A stretch of 64,000 nt of DNA, taken from NCBI GenBank assembly GCA_037576195.1, contig CM075101.1, positions 33,728,001 to 33,792,000 of the forward strand, given 5' to 3'. This document shows positions 26,662 to 37,600 of the stretch, piece by piece. This DNA is from Phytoseiulus persimilis. Its lineage: Eukaryota > Arthropoda > Arachnida > Mesostigmata > Phytoseiidae. A model generated the notes under the pieces. It did no database searches. It was not told the DNA's origin and saw nothing but the letters and a program-made list of their open reading frames with translations. Position numbers and translations under genes: made by a program. Positions within the stretch are counted from its first letter, which is position 1, and each line of letters starts with the position of its first letter.

Positions 26662-29357
26662 ACAAGGTAACTAACAACAAGCCACCGAGTTTCGCAGTTT
26701 GCTCAATAGTTCCAACAAAACCCCATTGGAGCTGCCGGAATTGCGTTGGGATGGCTGGACGGTTTCCCACAAAGGGAGTTCCCTCCAAACTCTCAAGGGA
26801 GAACAGAAACTCGGGAGAAGAAGCCGCCGCCCTCTAAACGTCGACTACGATGGCATCGGAGGAAAAAAAAAAAAGAAGCTCGTCCAAAGTTCGTGTTCGG
26901 AGTGGTCTCTGTTCTCCCCGTTTCGCTGTCTTGGACCCCGCCGTGATCGGTCATCACGTGGGAGTCAAGAGAACCCTCACGCCCTCAAGCAACCTTATAT
27001 GCTCGAGTATTCTTCTGAGCCAGCAGCAGCAGCCGCAACTGGAAAAACACGCTCTCATGCTCATTTTGCAGTCGCGAGCCGAACAGGCGTAAAAGAAAGC
27101 CTTTTAGCTGCGCACAAACGTCTTCATCCAGAACAATTCCGTGTTGCGTTTGTTTATTCTCGAGCTCTGTTCCTTGCGAGGCTCCACTCGAAACAGATTC
27201 GACTCAAGGCTCACCCGTATGGTAATTAGGCAACGGCATCGCATCTTTTGAAACCTCATGTAAGCTGCAAAACGGTGCGAGATTCCCCTTTCCTCGGAAT
27301 CAACAGATTCGCAATGAGAGGAAATCCGTTCTCGGCGGTGGACGCGTGGTTCGCCGTTTGTCCAGAGAGCGTTCTGCGTAGATGAAGCGGCGTTCCGTCG
27401 CAGAGAACTGGGCCATATGCCCCAGAGGGCTCCGGCTCGCCCATGCGTTGGCCTTGGTGCCCTCCCTCACCGACAGGAGTCCTCTCCCAAGCTCGCGACT
27501 TTTGCCACCATGGCCGCTTTCGATGCAACAAGTGGAACTTGTTCAGCTTCCTGGGCTCTGCAAATCCAAACCGCCTGCTTCCGAGCTAACGAGCAATCGA
27601 GCGAGCTGGCGAGTTCGCTCAGCTCGTTATTCGAGGTCTTGCCGTCCTATTGAGCGTGCCGAATGCATTTTCAACTGGTTTGAGTGACCACGGCTGACAC
27701 GATCGCACATGCAGAGTTTCTGAGAAAAAGCTAGCTGACAATCGTGGTCCATGCCGATCAGGAGAATCTCCCGAAATTTCCGAGCCAGCTCGACAGAGAG
27801 TCCTCGCAGAGCGAAACCTCCCGCGACTATTTGCGGCTCGGGGGACGAACATAGCTCCGGCTGTTCTCAACACAGGCTGCGTCGGCCGGACTTTGTCACG
27901 GAGAGTCCTCTCGAAAATCGCCTTCATTGTTGTTTCCAAGGACAACATGTGCAATATTCTGCTCACATGCTGCCGGAGCTCTTGGAACGCTGAATCCCGA
28001 TACTGCTTCAACAGTAATGACGGATGAACAACCGTGCTGCTTTTCTCATCACCAGAAAGTTCCATGAGCTCTGCTCGAAATCGATGGGAACCAGTTCTTC
28101 GCTTGAGATTGTGACCAGAGGAGAGTGCTTGACTGAGCGAAACCTCGATCAAGCTCCAATGAGCCCTGCGCTCAGAGTCGGGAGCTTGAGATGGAAGCCG
28201 CGGCCGATGGTGGAAAGAGCAGGCAGTCGTACAACGTCTTGAAGAGTCGTCCATATGGTGCTGCTCCCGACGGCTCATTCAGTCGCCCCGGTGGGAGGAG
28301 CGTGGAAAGGAAACGGCAGCGACAGAAACGAGGGCATCTCAGCTTGGAAAGAAAAGCACGACGGCAGCTGCAGCAGCTGTCAGAGCAGACGAAGGCGAAG
28401 CTCCTCACCTGCCTTATGAGGTAGCATTGGTATATAAGTTGGGAAAACTACGCCCATCGCTGATAATATTGGCGTAATTGCAGCCGCAGCTGGAAGAGCA
28501 GGGCCAGGGTTTTGCGAATCGTCATACACTCTGAAAAAACGCTACCGCTCGCTCGGCAAGGATGCATGAATCCAGTCAGTCAGCCCAAACAGAGGAGCGG
28601 GGTGGGGAGTATCCTGAATCTGGGGAAAGCGAATCCCTTGGCTTCCGAGCCCCGGGCCATCGCGAGCAGGATTTCGGCTCCGCCTTCGATTCACCCCTCA
28701 TCTACCGGAAACCAACGGGCTCGCCTACGATTTCTGTCAAGGGAAACTAGCGAGGTGAGTTGTGTTGGTTGGAAAATTTACGCAGTGGAGAGTAAGTCGT
28801 TTTCGTCGTTGACGCAGACAGTTCACCCGCTTTCATCATCAGCGCTACGAGCGCAACGTAAAAAGAAACCATTAAAGATTTGAAAGCTTCTTATCTCCAG
28901 CTGGAGCCGTCGCCGCCGCCGCAGCAGATGAGCCGACGACGAGATACAGTCGAGTTCGGCTTTCTACTCAATCACTCAGTAAGTCTGGCGCGCTGCAGCG
29001 GCGGCTCTCCGTGTCTCTTCAAGTGAAGTGGGCAAACGAGTTACTTGCGTGAGATCGTAGTCTGGGAATGCTCGGCCGGATGAATACTTCAGTGTAGCTT
29101 CAAAGGGAGCTCACCGAATACGAGAGAACTCGCAGTTTTGCGGAACGCGTCATAAATGAGACACACACGAGCCAATCTAGCTGAAGTAGCCGTAAGCTTC
29201 GGGGAAAGCGCAGTTCGACCCATCCTTTCCCTACGATCACGTATCCTATTCGAACACCTGAGGTGGGACACTTTATTCCTGGGACTGGGATGCAATATTG
29301 GTCGGCTCCATTCGCAGCGATGATTTTTTTCCTTGCATACAGAGCTACATATAATAC

Positions 29358-29390
29358 GCTCCCTCTCTCTACTTCTCTCTCTCTCCCCCT
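29358..29390. repeat. Pyrimidine-rich CT tract
   Basis: An imperfect CT repeat lies about 0.3 kb inside the first intron of the RasGRF-like gene. It is written here on the plus strand, so the intron transcript carries the purine-rich complement. Confidence 0.65.
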
Positions 29391-29674
29391 AGGGCAGCTG
29401 GGGAATTTCCCAAGCAACAAACCGACCCGTCCCCATACTCGAAGCCTGCGCCGCAATGGAACAGCTATTCGACCAGACTGAAAACAATTTTCTCATCCTC
29501 TCCATGGAATGAGGACGACGTCCCGTTTAAGCAGTTTCCGATAGGACCTCCTGCAAAGGCTCCCGAACGGGACGACACCCTCGCGCCACGATTCTTATGC
29601 GCAACATGCGAACTCGTTCTCCTATGAGTCCTGGAAATTTGAGGTTCTGAAACAAAGTCAAAAAGCCTACTCAC

Positions 29675-29947
29675 GCTCGTATTGCCGGTCGCTGTTTTGT
29701 TGCCAGTCGAGGGTGTGAAAAGACGCTCGCAGTAACTGCCCTCGAGAAAGATGAGGCCTGAAGGCCGCGCGCACTGATCGTTGTCGTAGTAGAAGAGCAA
29801 GTTCTGGTATAGCACAAACCATCGTAGCTGCCAGCGGTTTGAATCACTCGTTCGCTTCTGAAGGTAGCCTCGAAGACAGTTGTCACGCATGGCCTTTTCG
29901 GCCAGGCACAGCAACTGGCTGTCGTTCATGCGCACCGCCCGCTGCAT
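29675..29947 (-). CDS. Ras-specific guanine nucleotide-releasing factor (RasGRF-like), first coding exon
   Basis: The exon encodes the first 91 residues of a protein closely resembling the N-terminus of vertebrate RASGRF1/2, Ras activators built from PH, IQ, DH, PH, REM and CDC25 domains. Family hallmarks are the start MQRAVRMND (family: MQKGIRLND), then a PH domain with GYLQKR near residue 27, W39 and W43 in a 'RWQLRWF' stretch, QNLLFYY near 48 and RPSGLIFLEG near 61. The ATG at 29947 is chosen because it matches the family start. The frame ends exactly at a codon boundary at a GTGAGTAGG donor, so the intron is phase 0 and splits the PH domain after its first half. Reading on past the donor gives a tail unlike the family and then a stop, which supports splicing there. 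A possible acceptor CAG seven bases before the ATG hints at a 5' untranslated exon upstream. The remaining exons are not visible in the window. Confidence 0.85.
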
Positions 29948-30744
29948 TTCGGTGCTGATAACGGAAGTTCCGACGGATCAGAACAACGAGGATCACCTGA
30001 TAGCTTAAACTGTTGCGGTCGCTGCTGACGACTCTTTGTGGCACGCAAGCTCAGGGCTAGATCGGCGCAACCTAATGATCTTCGTTTGATGACCTCCGTC
30101 TAAGACCGTTTCCGTTAGAAGTCTCTCCTATTCCTCCGCTATCCTTGCCGTCCCATGCCTGTCCTAGGAACTCTGTGATAGGACGTTCTTATCTCTCAAC
30201 CTTCTTCTGGCTCCGACTCCTGTCCGTAGCTTTCTGGTCGAAGCCGAGGTCTAGAAGCGTTAGCGTATCCTAAGCGGGCGGACCCTACTACGCTGCGATC
30301 TGCCGAAGGTCGAGGATCGGCTCGTGCCTTGCCAGCTCCGTTCGGACCAACAGGTGTCTGCGATCAGGAAACTGCTGCTTGCTCTCTGTTGGGTCTGTAG
30401 GCGCAGCTGGACTATATCGTACGACTTTGCGCTTGCTGGCTTGATGACTGGCTGGATGGCTCGCTGGCTTGCGGCTGCTGACTCCAGACGACGAGAGTCC
30501 CTGCTTGAACTTGCTGTGGGACTCGCGCATTCTAGAGCGAGACGTCGGCGTCTTTCTGCGTTAGAGAACTAACGCGGCGGTGGCGGTGGCCATACGATGA
30601 CCTGCGCAAAGCAGCAAACGCCCATGGAGCACGAGCCTCGATGAATCGAGGTGGTGCATCTAGCAGCTCAAACGGTTCGGAACGCTGACGAAAGCCTTCC
30701 GCGAGATGAAACTGTTCACGTGTTCGTAACGCTGACCCCGCTGC

Positions 30745-30849
30745 TCATGGCGATGATGACGTTGCGGCTGCTCCTGATGATAACGATGACATAGATGATG
30801 TTGCTGATGAGCATTCATCAAGCTGCTCTGACATTGATAATGAAGCGAG
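30745..30849 (+). repeat. GAT-rich tract that could encode an Asp-rich segment
   Basis: Repeated GATGAT and GATGAC words give, in one plus-strand frame, an acidic stretch containing DDD, DDNDDIDD and SSSCSDIDNE, closed by a stop soon after the tract. Such acidic N-termini occur in some piggyBac-type transposases and in nuclear proteins, but an in-frame stop just upstream and the absence of any following domain make a simple trinucleotide expansion the likelier explanation. Confidence 0.3.
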
Positions 30850-33035
30850 CCGCACTGGTGTGGCATGATCTCGTTTGATCGGAATGAACGACTGTGTACA
30901 AAGCACATGACACTCTTAGCAACGCTCAGGACGTGTTGCAGTCCGATTTTGATGAAGTCTCAGGGTTCTCCGCAGCGTTCCGCGAGTTCTGTCTGCCGCA
31001 GTTCGCCTGAGTGGCTGGCTCGGCTCGTTCTCACGATTGCGAAGTCTCAGGCATCAAACACCTCGATAGGTCAATCCGGCGATCGATCGGCCTGACTTTT
31101 CGACGTGGCGGGGAACGCCCCCAGTTATGATTTGACAATGGAGAAAGGAACAGTCAACTTCTCTCTTGACTTACTCGCTTCAGGTCCTGACCAACGATGA
31201 TTCGCCCGCAGGAGGCTTCCCGCTCAGCAGATGGGTGGCAGATGGACACAGACGGACACGGGTGCAGACGGGCGAGCGAGCAGACAAACGGGTGGGCGGG
31301 CAAACAGGCAGTCGCACGAACTCAAAGAAACCGGCGCTGCATGGAAGAGCTCAATGTTCTGGCATCGGTCGGTTGACTGGTGACGACCGCCGACCGTTTT
31401 CGGTCAGCCAACGAGTCCAAGGAACTCCTTGGCAGGAACGCGCGCGAACTGGGAGATCTTCGTCGGGCTCTGTCGTCCTTGCTTCAGTTGCCGTCGTCGT
31501 CACCGAGTATGTTCAGTTTTTCCTCGAAGGATAGCTGGTAGCGGAGTTCTTGATTGCTCAGCTGATGGGTTCGATTCTGAGTGGGTTAAATTACTGATAT
31601 GTTGCGTGATGAGTGAACCTGTTGAGGAGCGTCAGTCGTTCGTACAGTAACTGTTCCCTTCCGACTCCGCCGCTCCTAATTGGTGAGAATGCTGCTGCCG
31701 CTCCTGTTGATGATTGATGGCTCAGATGGTCGGTCGGCGGATGGATCGATGCTGCTCGCTGATCTGAAGACTAAGGTCGGTCGGTTTCCTGGCTGGTTCC
31801 ACTTGGGTGTTCGAGTGGTCGTTGGCTCCTGCTGAATTTGTTCCTCTTCCGGTGAAATGCTCTGACAGCAGCAAACAGTCGAACAGTCTGCGTAACTCTA
31901 CTACTTCGTCGTTAGGCGTATGCCGCTCGGAATTCACACTTCGAAAAATGAATTCCGAGTCGAGAACTAGTCTTGAGGAGCAGAGCGTGCGCGCTCCATT
32001 GCGAAGTGAGGCCGAGTGCGGAAAACGCAAGGCTCGATTCAACGTCGCGCGCGCTCCGATGGCGAGGGAAGCTCCCTTCCTCTCTCGAGGCCCCTTCGGC
32101 GGCCTGCCCACACTGCCCCTCTTACCCCCACTCCAGGCCCTCCTCGAGCCCCGCAAAGTTCTCCGGCTCCCCAGGAGGAGCTCCCTTCCCCCCGCCCCTC
32201 GCATTCGCCCCCCACCTGAATAGGGAGGCGCACGCATGCGCGAGATTGCGGCCACCTGTTAAACCCGCCAGCTAGCCGGGTTGCTTGTGCGCCCTGCGAA
32301 GGAATGCTGCTCGGCAGCTGATGCCGTCACCGCCGCTGTAGCCGCAGAAACAGCAACGGCTGGAGCAGCACCAGCTCCAGCGGCTGCAGCGGATCACGTC
32401 GAGGCATCGCCAAGTATATGTTCGCTTATGATATTTTCTGCTTGCAATGACAACCGATACCAACGAAGCGCAGAAAAGACTCCAAACCGAGGCAAACGAA
32501 CCAAACTCGGACGAATCGATAGCAAAGCCTCGATGTGGTTGCAGAGGAGATTAGCAGGAGATCGACATCGTTAGGAATGTTGAAACTTCAGGTGGGCGGG
32601 AAACCGAGACAACGCTCGCGATGGGAACTGTCAGTTAGTAACGTCGATAAATAGATACGCGGTCATGGATATGTTCACGGCCTACTTTGGAGACTTGCAG
32701 CCAGCTCGATGCTTTGCTCGAATCATTGCGATGATTTCGCTCGAAGCCACTCATTCCAATGGCATTCATAATCAGGCCATATTCTGGAGGGCTTTCATCT
32801 GTCGCGAATGAAGACAACTCCGACTCAAGCGCTGCTGTTTCGCAGAAGCTTCTGGACCAAGAGCTCGTCGGCGAAGGTTACACTCGAGTTGAAGTTAGTT
32901 TCAGTTATCCTCCGGAGCGATCTCCGCAGCTTGTTGCAGAGTTGGAGAAGGAGAGCGGAGGGAAGGCGCAAAGGTAAGCTGAGCCCTGTTCTCCTGGCTG
33001 AGGCTGACTGCCAGCCTGCTTACCTGCCTGTTCAC

Positions 33036-33102
33036 TGGTTGGTTGGCTGGTTGGTTGGTTGGTCGGTCGGTCTGGCTGGCTGGCTGGCTGGCTGGCTGGC
33101 TC
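33036..33102. repeat. Tetranucleotide microsatellite (TGGT/TGGC)n
   Basis: About 67 bases of tandem TGGT, TGGC and CGGT units, purest as TGGC at its right end. It is a straightforward microsatellite and likely polymorphic in length. Open frames across it on both strands are artefacts of the repeat. Confidence 0.85.
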
Positions 33103-33331
33103 GTTCGTTTGCCACGTAGGGCTTTCAAGAACTCGATGTTCTGACCTTGCTCGGCTCAAGACAAGGTGAAACGAGTCAGGAACACGAGGCGGAGCATGAC
33201 AAGTCTCACCCGATTCGTTCAATCCATGCGTGCCCTCGAGACCAGAAGAGAGCGGAGCTCCAAATTGAAGAATGCGATGTCTTCTCTCAGTCGAGCCGCG
33301 GCAAAAATGTTGCGTGCGTTTTGTAACGGTC

Positions 33332-33373
33332 GATCTCTCTCTCTCCCTCCGATCTCTCTCTCGCTTTCTCTCT
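33332..33373. repeat. TC-rich microsatellite
   Basis: An interrupted (TC)n tract with CCTCC and GCTT interruptions, about 230 bases right of the TGGC repeat. No gene is associated. Confidence 0.75.
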
Positions 33374-34519
33374 AGTCTTCCGTCGTTGCTCCCTGACACC
33401 GACCCTCGAAATGTTCTCTGGCTCGTCCGGGGAGTACCATCATCGGGGAGCCCTCTATCCTTATTCGCTATCTCCACGCCGCCGGTTCGCAACCCGCTTC
33501 GTGCTTCCTCCTCTTTCAGCTCACGAGGCAGACGGCGAGGCGGGAGACTCGGATGGACAGTTGTATTCGATAAGAAATCTGGCGAATCCGTCTAACGAGA
33601 TAAGTCTTCCGCGATGTTCATCCTGCCATCTCTAACTCTCGTTTTTCCTTCCTTGCCTGTTCCCTAATCCAAGCAAAGCGAGCTACCGGCAGGCGGAAGG
33701 CGGGCCGCCAGGCTAGCTGGCTGACGGGCGGGCGGGCGGACGCCGAGGAAGGGCAGAATGGGAGAAGACGAAAAGAACGAAGGAGGCAGCTCATCCATGG
33801 AGAGGGAATCTCAGCAACAAGTGGCCTCAACATGTGGTCGCATTTCGTGGAGTGCTTCAGGGATGACCTAAAAATCCAGCGGCGTTGCCATCGATTTTGG
33901 ATAGATACGGCATTGATACAACAGGAGCAGATTTTTCGAGCCAGCCACCACGGATGCTGATTTTCAGGAGATAGTTTTTTAGAGACATCGTCGATCGAGC
34001 CAGCGTCGTATTTTGGATCCGAACATTCGAAGACAGTCCAAGTGTTCAAAGGATGAGCTCGGAAGTCCAACGAGATGACAATGAATGCCAGGCGAGCAAC
34101 GCTCGACTTTCGCGCACCTGTACACTCCTCTCGCCATTCGGGACCTTTTGTCTGTGGGATATTATCACTGTTTTTCCACGCAATGCTCGGTTCTCCATTC
34201 TCCGGCAACGTAGTTTACGGTCAGTATCCTTGAGCATGGACTTTGAAGGTGAAATGCCGGTGAGATATTTGCGACGAGAGAGAGTCAGGGATCGGATCAC
34301 AGGTCAGTACGGATGACTAGCTGGTACGAAGAAAATACAAACACACGTGCTCCAAGGATCTTATGCATTCTTCCGAAATTCTCTTCTCAATCGTTCTCTG
34401 CTTCTTCTGTGACCTCCTCCGACGTCGTGTGCATCGTTTCTTATTCCACGAAGCACCACCTCTGCCTTAATAAGATCCTTCCGCCCACCTCACACGTATC
34501 CATAGTGGATTGTGATAGT

Positions 34520-34600
34520 CTTGCTGTTGCTGCTGATGGCGCTGCTGGTCGTGGCCGCGGTGGAAGTGGCGGCTGCGGTGGTGTGGCGGCGGCACAGAGA
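34520..34600. repeat. GC-rich triplet-repeat-like tract
   Basis: Imperfect runs of GCT, GGC and GGT triplets produce Gly/Ala-rich or Arg-rich translations depending on the frame. There is no start, domain or splice context, so I treat it as low-complexity DNA. Confidence 0.4.
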
Positions 34601-37600
34601 GAGACTCTGAGTGAATACAAATTGCGCGCATTCCCCTTCTTCACAGTCCTCTTCCCCGTTGCCCGCACTGAGCGCTTCCACCTTCCCTCCGATTACGGCG
34701 GTAGCCTGATATCTTTTTCTTTGCGGTTTACTGAGCAGCACCAGCAGCAGTGACGACGACGATGACAACGAGTAAAGACCTTTCAAACCGTAACACGCAA
34801 CAGCGAAATGCTTATACAAACACGCACCCGAGCTCTTCTAATCATGTATTACACATTCATGCGGTTCTGCAACACTTGCACCTTGTCATACAGCTATCCG
34901 CGCTGGAGTGTGATTATCACCGGCTGCTTGCGGCTTGTCGCTCCGTGTGCAGAGGGAACCGACCCGGTTATACCGCGGAGAGACAGAATAGGTCCAGTCT
35001 CAGGAGTGTGACACGTTCTCGACGGCTAACACCGAGCTCAACGAGAGAAAAAGCATCGCGGATGCTCGAGAAGTTTCAGCGATGAGTTGTACGGTTGCGG
35101 GGCGTCTTGCGAGAGCTTGTGGTGCATGAAGGTACCACTGGATCGACTAGTCGCTGTATTTCCACTAATGTCAGGAACATTTTGTTAGAGCGGCGACGAC
35201 GACGACCGAGACAGCAGCGGCGGTTGACGCGCGCTTCCTTATGAGACACATCGCATGATTAACGGAAAAAGTGCGCGCGGCTTTCGCAGCAGCGCCGCAG
35301 GCCTGCTCGTTTGCTATACCGCGTCCTCAACCGCAGCTGACTATGCTGCAGTTTCATTACTGGACAGTTCTTATTCCGTCTTCATTCTCCATTCTATGAA
35401 TCAGGGGATGAAGAGACGGCGAAGCCCAGAAGCTGCAGGAACTCAACTTGAGTTTGAGAGAACCACTTGCAAGCGATAAGGGCTCGTGAGAACGGCGGGA
35501 GGCTATTAAGGCGGAAGTGAAAGAAGAAGAGCCGCCGACAGAAAGCCAGCGCGAGAAACCCCCGTTCCACATCGGAAGAAGAGCTTCTCTACACTGACGA
35601 AAACGTTGAGAATATGCTATGTATGATGCACCGTCCGGTTCGAGGAGAAAAGATCCCGATAGTCTCTCGTCTTGAACAAGTCAACGCAGTACTGTCCGAA
35701 CATCTTGAGGTTCCCGAGCAGCATCAACTTCCTCGGTCTCCCGCCTCCTTCGGTTCCCGTAGCCTGCTGTGGGTGCCAGGTATTGAAGATAGGTTCGTGA
35801 GGACTTGGGAGACATACTCAGCCATTCGCCCGAAAAGTTTGGCAACCTGGGGAACCCCCCTCGGAATCGAATTTCAAAAAGCAAGTGTAGATCCGGGCAG
35901 TCTCTTTCCTGATGAACTCATGTAATAATAAAAAATATGACCAACATAGAGTCTCATGGGAAAATCCCTGAGCCGACGAGGATTCGCTCTCAGATCTCTC
36001 GAGCTCTCATTTCCTCTGGCCCACAGCTGCAATAGAATGGTCCGAAGTTCCAACTAGACCACTTCTGAAGCACGAATCTGTAAGGGTAGAGCACGTCGGT
36101 AGTGAACTCGTTGCAGAAAGGAAGTTGTCTCAGCACTTAGTAAAGATCGATTGGCGACGCCTTAGCAACGCTCCGTCGGGTGATCTGGATTATCTTCGTT
36201 CCCGTGAGAGAATCGATGGAAAGCTCAGCGAAGTTTTTGAGTGTGGATGGTGGATCGACGGCTTTCTCGACCGGAAAATCCCGTCTTAGAAGAAGTTCAG
36301 AAATTCATGAATCACGTTGTCCTCGAACGAGCGTTTATACGCGGAGACCCGGGCGGCCGCTGTAGACAGGAGCAGTAGCGCAGCGAGACGGGGGGCGGCG
36401 GAGCGGTCCGCCCCGGGCATCGGGTCGCTAGGGGCATCAGAATGCCCCTCCATGTCTGTAACATTGGGGAACTTGAGCTCTTCCTGGCAGATTTTTTTCG
36501 GAATCCTCAGAGTGGGGGCGAAGTCCGATCGTTGCATCTGGTTTCAAACCTCTCTGTCCTATCTATCGAGATGTCCATCACGGATGATTTCAACTTCGAG
36601 CAGTCAGTGGAAGATTTGAAGCTCCAGAGGCGAGGCAAATAACCCTCCAAGAATGGGCAATCCAGTTGCGCATATACTATTCTGGCTGCCCACATTCGGG
36701 TCAGCTCACGCAAGTTGTCTCCATTTCTATGAAGATATCAATTTCAGACGATCATATTTCATATTTGAGGTTGTCCAAAAATACAATCAGTGCGCATCAA
36801 ACGCATTCATCTTCTGAAACGCAGAAAAAAGAGGAAGGAGGGAGGGGATCGAATCCGCCCCAGGCACCACGAAGGCTCGCTACACCACTGGACAGGAGCG
36901 ATCACTGTCAGGCTACTTGGGACCATTACGCTAGTACTGATGTGGACAAAGCAAAGATAGAAGACTCCCACGCGCTTCTCTGCAGGATGTCTCTTTCCTG
37001 CGAGTCTGGGGAGAGTATCGCAGAAAATTGCTCGTTCGCGTCCATCGAAGACGTTGCCTCGTAACTGTAGAGAGCTCGAGACGCCGCCCGCTGGGCTCAA
37101 TCTCCAACTGATATCTAGATATGTGCAGATGATATCAATCTTAAAATTGTATCCTGCTACAAGTGAGCATTCAGCTTTGTGCCGATTAAAAATGGAGCCG
37201 CTCCGGAATTTCTCCACCAATCTAGTCCGATATTCGCGTAGCTTAGTCAGAGATACTCCGAATCTCGTTGGCTTATCGGAACAGAGCATCACGGGAGAGA
37301 AACGCTCTCACGAGCGTCGGTGGCGAGCTGACTGGAATCGTATGCATCGATTACCAGTCTACCACGAGTTCCGATTCCGTGACCTGTGGGATCCACATAA
37401 GGACATATTTCTGCTGTCCCTACGTCGATTCGGAGCCGCAGGATCGAGGGCGGACTGGTGGGTATCACTCGCCACCAAGGCTTCACAGACTTCTTTGTTC
37501 GTGTGAACACTGGTATTGCACCCGTATCCGCGGTGAGCTCAAGGCCTTGGAAGCTGCATCAATGTCATCCAGGCCTCGATAGAGATATATCCTGAAGCCT

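Larger units (their letters stand above)
1..29674 (-). other. Part of first intron of RasGRF-like gene; no recognisable exon
   Basis: The RasGRF-like exon at 29675-29947 reads leftwards and ends in a good splice donor, so the rest of that gene must lie at lower coordinates. I looked for the second half of its PH domain and for IQ, DH, REM and CDC25 segments in minus-strand translations and saw none, so this stretch is probably intron that continues past the left edge. It holds many chance ORFs on both strands, a 15-base C run (26647-26661), an 11-base G run inside a G-rich patch (11907-11938), a TC run (23069-23083) and an 11-bp perfect hairpin (4832-4858). One ORF at 6650-7105 looks coding. 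A short missed exon cannot be excluded by eye. Confidence 0.45.

Noticed and set aside
27619-28278. Open frame of 219 codons on the minus strand, same strand as RasGRF
   Set aside because: The middle looks somewhat protein-like, but it does not match any RasGRF segment and both ends are Arg/Ser-rich low-complexity sequence.
33618-34208. Open frame of 196 codons on the minus strand
   Set aside because: Its C-terminal half is translated from short GC-rich repeats and the rest has no recognisable feature.
36845-36860. GGATCGAATCC resembling a tRNA B box
   Set aside because: No A box lies upstream and no cloverleaf can be drawn.
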